Below, in pieces: positions 54,839-61,100 of a stretch of 64,000 nucleotides of DNA (positions within the stretch are counted from its first letter, which is position 1; the number at the start of each line of letters is the position of its first letter). The translations under genes and the position numbers were made by a program. The notes beneath the pieces were generated by a model. It was given only the letters and a program-made list of their open reading frames with translations. It did not search any database and was not told the DNA's origin. The stretch is taken from positions 109,305 through 173,304 of the forward strand of contig JAGYLP010000004.1 in the NCBI GenBank assembly GCA_018401015.1, in the 5' to 3' direction. This DNA comes from Bacteroidales bacterium. Its GTDB lineage: Bacteria; Bacteroidota; Bacteroidia; Bacteroidales; M50B96.

Positions 54839-55060
54839 TTATTCCTCCTTATCCTTATGCCTTAGAATCGACCTAAAACCGGCATAAGCCATACTTAACC
54901 CTACTAAAATTGCAAGACCTCCCTGAATGGGAGCGCCTCCTCCTTGTGCTTGTACATCTTGGTTATCACCAAATTCCTCGGGTGGCATGGGTTGAGCAAA
55001 TAAGCCACTACTGAAGATTGCGAACATGAGGAGGAGGATATTTCTTTTAAATGATTTCAT
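54839..55060 (-). CDS. Small secreted protein with PIQGG-type C-terminal anchor
   Basis: From the ATG (MKSFKRNILLLMFAIFSSGLFAQ) the 73-residue protein is a signal peptide, a short Pro/Gly/Gln-rich linker, then PIQGGLAILVGLSMAYAGF and a basic/acidic tail (RSILRHKDKEE). The motif, single C-terminal helix and positive tail resemble the small PIDGG/PID-CTERM-like proteins of Bacteroidota, which accompany surface or exosortase-linked systems. The link is from sequence pattern and only moderate. It sits 59 bp after the cohesin-like protein gene and ends at a terminator. Confidence 0.65.
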   Translation of the reverse strand: MKSFKRNILLLMFAIFSSGLFAQPMPPEEFGDNQDVQAQGGGAPIQGGLAILVGLSMAYAGFRSILRHKDKEE

Positions 55061-55119
55061 TGGTTTCCTTTTTAAGATTTTCAACAGTCAAACGTGCTTG
55101 ACAAGGTTATTTTTTACGG

Positions 55120-57061
55120 TTACTGAATGAAGACTTTGCTGGTCACTACCTGGTCGTTCGATTGCATGCGAATCATGTAACTACCGGTAGGGACATTTAA
55201 CTCATGCTGCGATACTCCCATTCCAGATGTCGCGAAGGAGCTTACATGCTGTCCGAGCGCATTGTAAACCGACACCTGCAGATTGTTATTGGCATCGTTG
55301 ATAACCAAGGTATTGCTGTATGTATAAGCACTTGGCTGATTTAAGTTCGGCATTTCATTACTCAGAATCTCGGCAAAATGAAGGAGAAAACGGTCGGTAT
55401 CGTCGCCCATTTCAGCAGTAAAATAATAGCTTCCAACAGCACTCAATTCCACTTGCGTATTGGTTTTGCGGTCGGTTAAATAAACAGGCAGTGAAGAGGC
55501 TACCTCGTATAATTCAATTTCGTAATCGCCCGATTGAGAAACCAGAAAATCGAAAGGAATGACTAATTCTTCGGTCAAGGCTGGCAGGCTGTTGACCAGA
55601 AGACGCTCATTTCCGGCGGTTGAATAAAACTGAGGAGCGTTTCCGTAAGAATTTAGCATCGTAAGCTAAATCGTAATTTGGAGAAGCAGCAAGGATTAAA
55701 ACTCGACAATCGCCAATTGCTCTAGTTCAAGAACCTTGTTCTTTAGCCGTGAGACTCATGCGAACTACCGACGATTTGGATGGAGCCGAAGTTGGGTGAA
55801 CCCTACTGGCGACAGGAATACTTAATGTTCACAGCCGTCTTATAAACGAAGATTCCCTCGGTGGGTTGTGCTTACATCGTTGGCGCCACCGGAGCCGTAG
55901 GACCCGTTATTCAAGCATAGCGGTCGCTTGGCGGTGGTTCCACCCCAAGCGGAAGCATTCCACGTAAGAGCGCTTGGGAATGGATTTCCGATTAAGTTAA
56001 ATCCTTGCAAGTCTGCATCGCCTGCAGCTGTATTGGTAAGATCAACGCTAACATTAGCAGTATTTAAGGCACCGGCAAAGGTTTTGGTCCCTCCGGCAGC
56101 ATAACGGTTAAATAAGCTTTTCCGGCTTCGAAATTCGTATTTGCTCCCCAGTTTGCACCGGCAAGGCATACCAGGTTTGATTGGGTTCGTCGTAACGGAA
56201 GAAATCGTATTGACCGCTTGTTCCTGTAAAAGCCGGATCGATAAGCTGGTTGCTAACCGGAGCAGCCATGAATTTCCATCCTTCGGTAGCGTGAGCACCT
56301 ACCGCCGAAACCTGCGTTGTTCCACCCACACTCAAACTACCTTCTTGGATGAATGAACCACCATCTTCGATGAGGAAATCACCAGTGGTTGTTAGAGTGC
56401 CAGCAGTTTGGTTCAATTTTCCGCCCGACTGAATCGTAACACTATTTACACTTGAAGCAGCCGATAAACTAACAGCATCGCCCGATGCGATGATGACGTT
56501 GTGGAAGGCGTTTGGAGAAACTGTAAGAGACCAACTACCATCAGACGTCCAAGTTCCAGATGAAATTGTGTTGGCCACGATGCCTCCCGTTATTGAGCCA
56601 TTTGTAACGTTAGAAATTGATTGTTGGCTTGCACTTACATCCAAATAGTTCGACGCAACTTCAGGGTCTGTATTATTAACAATAAAATCAAAACTACTGT
56701 TTCCTCCTCTGTATTTGAAAATTAGATTAACTGCGAGACCATCTTCTAACTCTAAAGCAACAGGGGGGAAGCTAAAAACACCAAATTCGACACTGATTTG
56801 ATTTGTGGATATGTTAATACTCCCCATGGTTACAGCGGCATCTTGATAACCGACATATTCCAAAACAGATTGATCATATTCAATAACAGCAGTAAGCGTA
56901 TAAAAGTCTGGGACATTAGCAACATTGATTGGTATAATTAGATTACTACCTACAGTTGGAATGGATGCCCCAGAAAAATCGACTGAGCTAAGGGTTACCT
57001 GACTTATGCTTGAAAAGGTAAGTAAGGACAAAAATATTAGCGTAAAAAGTTTTGTTTTCAT
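55120..57061 (-). pseudogene. T9SS-secreted cohesin-like protein, frame-disrupted
   Basis: Begins at ATG 57061 with a signal peptide (MKTKLFTLIFLSLLTFSSIS), followed by a cohesin-like domain (NVPDFYTLTAVIEYDQSVLEYVGY) and a beta-rich segment. The T9SS-type C-terminal half then follows (DFFRYDEPNQTWYALP ... LNRYAAGGTKTFAGAL ... NLIGNPFPSALTW ... YDLAYDAK ... LNSYGNAPQFYSTAGNERL) and closes with a sorting domain (SVYNALGQHV to TSKVFIQ). The reading frame changes about seven times: near 56146-56149, 56108-56113, 55860-55866, 55824-55830, 55728-55740, 55696-55703 and 55652-55660. Peptide similarity continues through all of them, several at short homopolymers. It may be a sequencing artefact and not a true pseudogene. 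Confidence 0.8.
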
Positions 57062-57069
57062 ATTACTAT

Positions 57070-58029
57070 CTAAAAGTTTGTATTTGAAAAATTAACATCA
57101 CCAACGCACATACCACTAATATCCAGCTGATTAACATTCAAGCCACTTATCTGAACATCATGACTTTCAAAATGCCAATCACTGGCAGTGAAGAGATTGG
57201 GGTTTCCATTAATCCGAAAATAAATTGCGTATAAGTCAGTATTATTGAGTGCTCCATTCTTGTTTCCATCGAGACCAGTGAGTAAAAACCCTGAATAGTT
57301 ACCCAGGTTAGCGTAGATGATAAATAAGTCAGTATTATTCACCCCGCCCCAAGGCTTCGTGGTGCTGGCAGTTACTTGGTAATCGCCGGGAAGGATTCCT
57401 TCGAGGATATAATCGCCATTGGCATCGGTGGTAACCGTTTGCAAGGTGGTGGTGCCGTCGGCCGATTTGAGATAAACCGTGGAGTTGCTAATGGGTCGGA
57501 CCGTTCCGGGATTCGCATATTTTAGTTTGCCGGAAACACTAAAACGTTTTTGCATAACACTACCATTCACCAAATTCAAATTAAGCTGTGTGAAAGGAAA
57601 GCTAGCATCGTAGATGTAATTCTCGTTACCAGTAAATTCAATATCGGAATCACCACTTACATAGGAAATACGAATATCAAAGAGCTTACTACCTGCCGGA
57701 ATCGAAAGAGCCGGCCCATTGAGGTTTGCCTTTGTCCAGGAGATGAAAAGCGTGTTGGATGGCTCGTCGTAATTTGAAGTAAAACCGGTTGATAAGGTTG
57801 CATGACGGTTTTGAACCGAAAGGCTGCCGGTGTACACATCGAGGTTGGTAAACTGAATGGCAAACTGAATGGCACCCAGATCCTGCAAATCGCCGGCAGT
57901 TTGAACCGGGATATCGATGGTTTCTCCGGGAACAGCATCCGTGTAGGCTCCAATGCTGACGTCCGTTTGAGCAAATGTTGATCCGATCATCAACACTCCT
58001 GCTAAGACTGAGAGAATTCGTTTTTTCAT
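57070..58029 (-). CDS. Secreted cohesin-like and dockerin-like protein
   Basis: The 319-residue protein has a signal peptide (MKKRILSVLAGVLMIGSTFAQ), then a cohesin-like beta domain (about 30-155, with PGETIDIPVQTAGDLQDLGAIQF). A B-type (SdrD/CarboxypepD-like) domain follows (about 160-230, TTDANGDYILEGILPGDYQV), then a dockerin-like pair: WGGVNNTDLFIIYANLG and LDGNKNGALNNTDLYAIYFRI, the second with a DxNxNxxxNxxD calcium-loop pattern. There is no T9SS sorting domain; the chain simply ends VGDVNFSNTNF. It is 8 bp upstream of the next gene. Surface retention may depend on dockerin-cohesin pairing (inference). Confidence 0.8.
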   Translation of the reverse strand: MKKRILSVLAGVLMIGSTFAQTDVSIGAYTDAVPGETIDIPVQTAGDLQDLGAIQFAIQFTNLDVYTGSLSVQNRHATLSTGFTSNYDEPSNTLFISWTKANLNGPALSIPAGSKLFDIRISYVSGDSDIEFTGNENYIYDASFPFTQLNLNLVNGSVMQKRFSVSGKLKYANPGTVRPISNSTVYLKSADGTTTLQTVTTDANGDYILEGILPGDYQVTASTTKPWGGVNNTDLFIIYANLGNYSGFLLTGLDGNKNGALNNTDLYAIYFRINGNPNLFTASDWHFESHDVQISGLNVNQLDISGMCVGDVNFSNTNF

Positions 58030-58107
58030 GTGAAGACTGTTTATATGATTACTTTTTTAAATCTGATGAGGGCAGGTTCTACTCGTGCAGAACCTGCCTA
58101 CTATGTT

Positions 58108-61100
58108 TTATCGTGTATAAGTTACTTTTAGGTATTGGGTCGCACTCTCCCCTTCCTGAATCAGATTCATTCGAATTTGATACATTCCCGGAGCTAAGCC
58201 ATAGCTATCGGTGGTACGCAGATATTCATGCTTACCAGCCACCTGGTTTTCATTCACCAATTCAGCCACTACCCTACCCTGTAAATCGATCAGCTCAATC
58301 ACAACCTGTGCATCGACCGGTAGCTCATAGCTTAGGGTCAGTTGATTAGTAAACGGACTCGGATAAGCAGCCAACTGAACATCGGCTAATTGCATGCTTA
58401 ATAAATCGATGGTTGAAGCGGATTCAATCTTGTTGAAGAATGGATAAACTTCTTCGAGTGTTTCAGCCTGAACATTGGCCAACTCACTTCCTTCGACTAA
58501 CCATATTACTTGTTCATCTGATTCAATCGTAGCACGAGGAATGAACTGAAGGCTAGCAAAAGCCTCACCCTTGCGAGTGAAAATTCCGGCCATGTCGTTC
58601 CAGGCAATTCGAATACTTCCAGCATCTTCGGTGTATTGAACATCGGATAAATTCGAAGCCAAACCAACAAATTCCAGCTTATCGGTATTGTAAACCAAAT
58701 CGATCGAGGCAGCTCCCAATTCAAGGCCTTCCGGCATGTAAACCGGCAAATCGAAAACTTGATCCAGCTTCACCTCGATTGGATCGGCAAGCTGCGATGC
58801 GATTAAAGCTTTGCTTATGGGTGTAGGCAATAATGATCCGTTCACATCGCCATAAGCTCGCACGTAAGTCGGCGTTAAGAAATAAGTTCCATTGTTGACA
58901 TTAACCGGATTATCGATTCGAACTTTATTCTCAGCCAGATTGGTCATGACTTGATTATTGACATAGAATGCCCAATCGCCTGCTGCAAAACTTGTTTGTG
59001 GGTTCAAATAACGATACTGAATCATTAGAGCATCCAATGTGGCAGTAGATTCATCGGCATTTACATCGCCTACATGATCAGCCCAGGCCATCGGAGTCCA
59101 ATAAGCCGGTGGATTTTGAACGGCACGTAATTGTACCCCTAATGCGTCGGTTGCATTGGCTCCTCCCCAAGAATAAATTGCAGTTGGGATTTCAACAACC
59201 ATGTAGGAAACCAAACTTGGAATAATTTGAGGGAAGCTGTAAACACCATTCGAGGCAGCAGTTGCCTGACCTAGAGACTGATTCTGAGCATCGTACAAGC
59301 TCACTTGAACTCCGGCCATAGCCCAGGACACATTAGGCTGAATGAAGTACCAAACACGTCCGAATAAATCGACTGGCAGTGGTGATGGATTAACTGTCAA
59401 AGTTCCCGGTTGATAAGTGATCTCGTAGTTACTGAGTAAAGTTCCGTTTGCAGCTACTGCATTGGAGACAGTAATATCGTAGTCACCGGCAACTGCATAT
59501 AACTCGGTTCCTCCACTGCTTAAACTAACCGATAGAATCGATTCAGATCCAGGCATGGCATTGGTGGAGAACTCAGTTCCCAGGAAGGTGTAGATCGTCC
59601 CATAATCCTTATCAAAACTATTAGCGGTAATGGTTAAGGAGTAAGGAGTAATGCTCAGGATTCCATCCTCAGTGGTGATGTTGTAGTTCGAGTTAACTGG
59701 CTGTCCGCTAAATTCGATAGCATAGTCACCTACATTCTCTCCAAGAACTCGTGTGAGACTGTAATTAGCACCCAAAACTGACTCATCGTCAAAACTGGCG
59801 AAACCAGAATAGGTAATGGTCAGTGCCGGATCATTACTTCCATACACTTTCGACTTATTATCGGCCGTGATGGTGAGGTCGCGAGCATTCACAGTTAAGG
59901 AACCATCTACATAGCTAATGGTATAGTTTTCTAATCCACTTCCTACTGCTGAAGATGCTTCGATGTCGTAGTTTCCAACAACAGCGGTAGCAGCAGCACC
60001 GGTACTGGTTAAGCTTACCGAGGTAATTGCATCGCTATTGACCAAACCTGTCGAGGTGAATTCGTCACCGTCGAAAGTGTAGGCATCGCCGTAAGTTTTC
60101 GAATCGCTATTGGCTGTGATAACCAGAGCCTTCGGATTCACCGTAAATACTCCGGCTTCATAAGTGATGTCGTAGTTGGCTAAGCCGGTACCGCTGGCAT
60201 TGCTCACCGTAATTGGGTGGCTGAGGTTTGCTGAGCTAGCTCCGGCAGTTGCAGCAGCACCAGTACTAGCAAGTGTTACCGAACTTACGGCATCGCCCGT
60301 AACTAAACCGGAAGAAGTAAACTCTGTTCCTGCAAAGCTGAAGCTGTCACCATAGGTTTTCGATTGATTATCGGCGGTGATGGTGAGTGCTTTCTTCGTG
60401 ATATTACCAGTAAGTCCGGTTAAATTAGCTAGGGTATAATTAGCGGCATCTTGACCATCGAGAGACAAACCACTTACAGTAACTGCATGGTTACCAACTT
60501 GATTGGAAGCAAAACTTGCGCTATAATTTTCAATAGCCAAGCTTACATCGGTATTCGTAACCACTCCACTAAGAGAAGCATTACTAAAATCGATACTGGC
60601 CACATCATCGCCATCGTATACCTTATCTAGGACAGTAGCATCCACAATCGACAATTCTTTCGCAGTGATTTCCAGCTGACCGGTAGCCGTTGAGAAGGTA
60701 TAATTAGTAGCTGACAGGTTACTTACATTAGGAGTAATTGTATAATTACCAACGTTTTCGCCTTGAGTTCTTGCATACTGAATGGTTCCGCTGATGACAG
60801 ATTCTGTTTCGTTGTTCACAAATCCGGTAATGGTGGAAGTGAAGTCAGGATCGGCTTCTCCAAATACTTTTGTTTTATTATCGGCGGTTACTAGTAAGTC
60901 CACTTTTTCAATAGTAAGCGTCACTTCAGTTCGTGTGTTGCTGACGCAACCCCTTGCATCGACAAAAGCTTCGGCCCAGGCGGTATAAATTCCGGCGTTG
61001 GTTGCCGATGGAGCAATGCTTGTATTCCCTGCAGTTGCAGCATCGAACCAATTGATTGATTCACCGGAACCTACTTGCGCATTCGCACTGAAGCTAGCCC

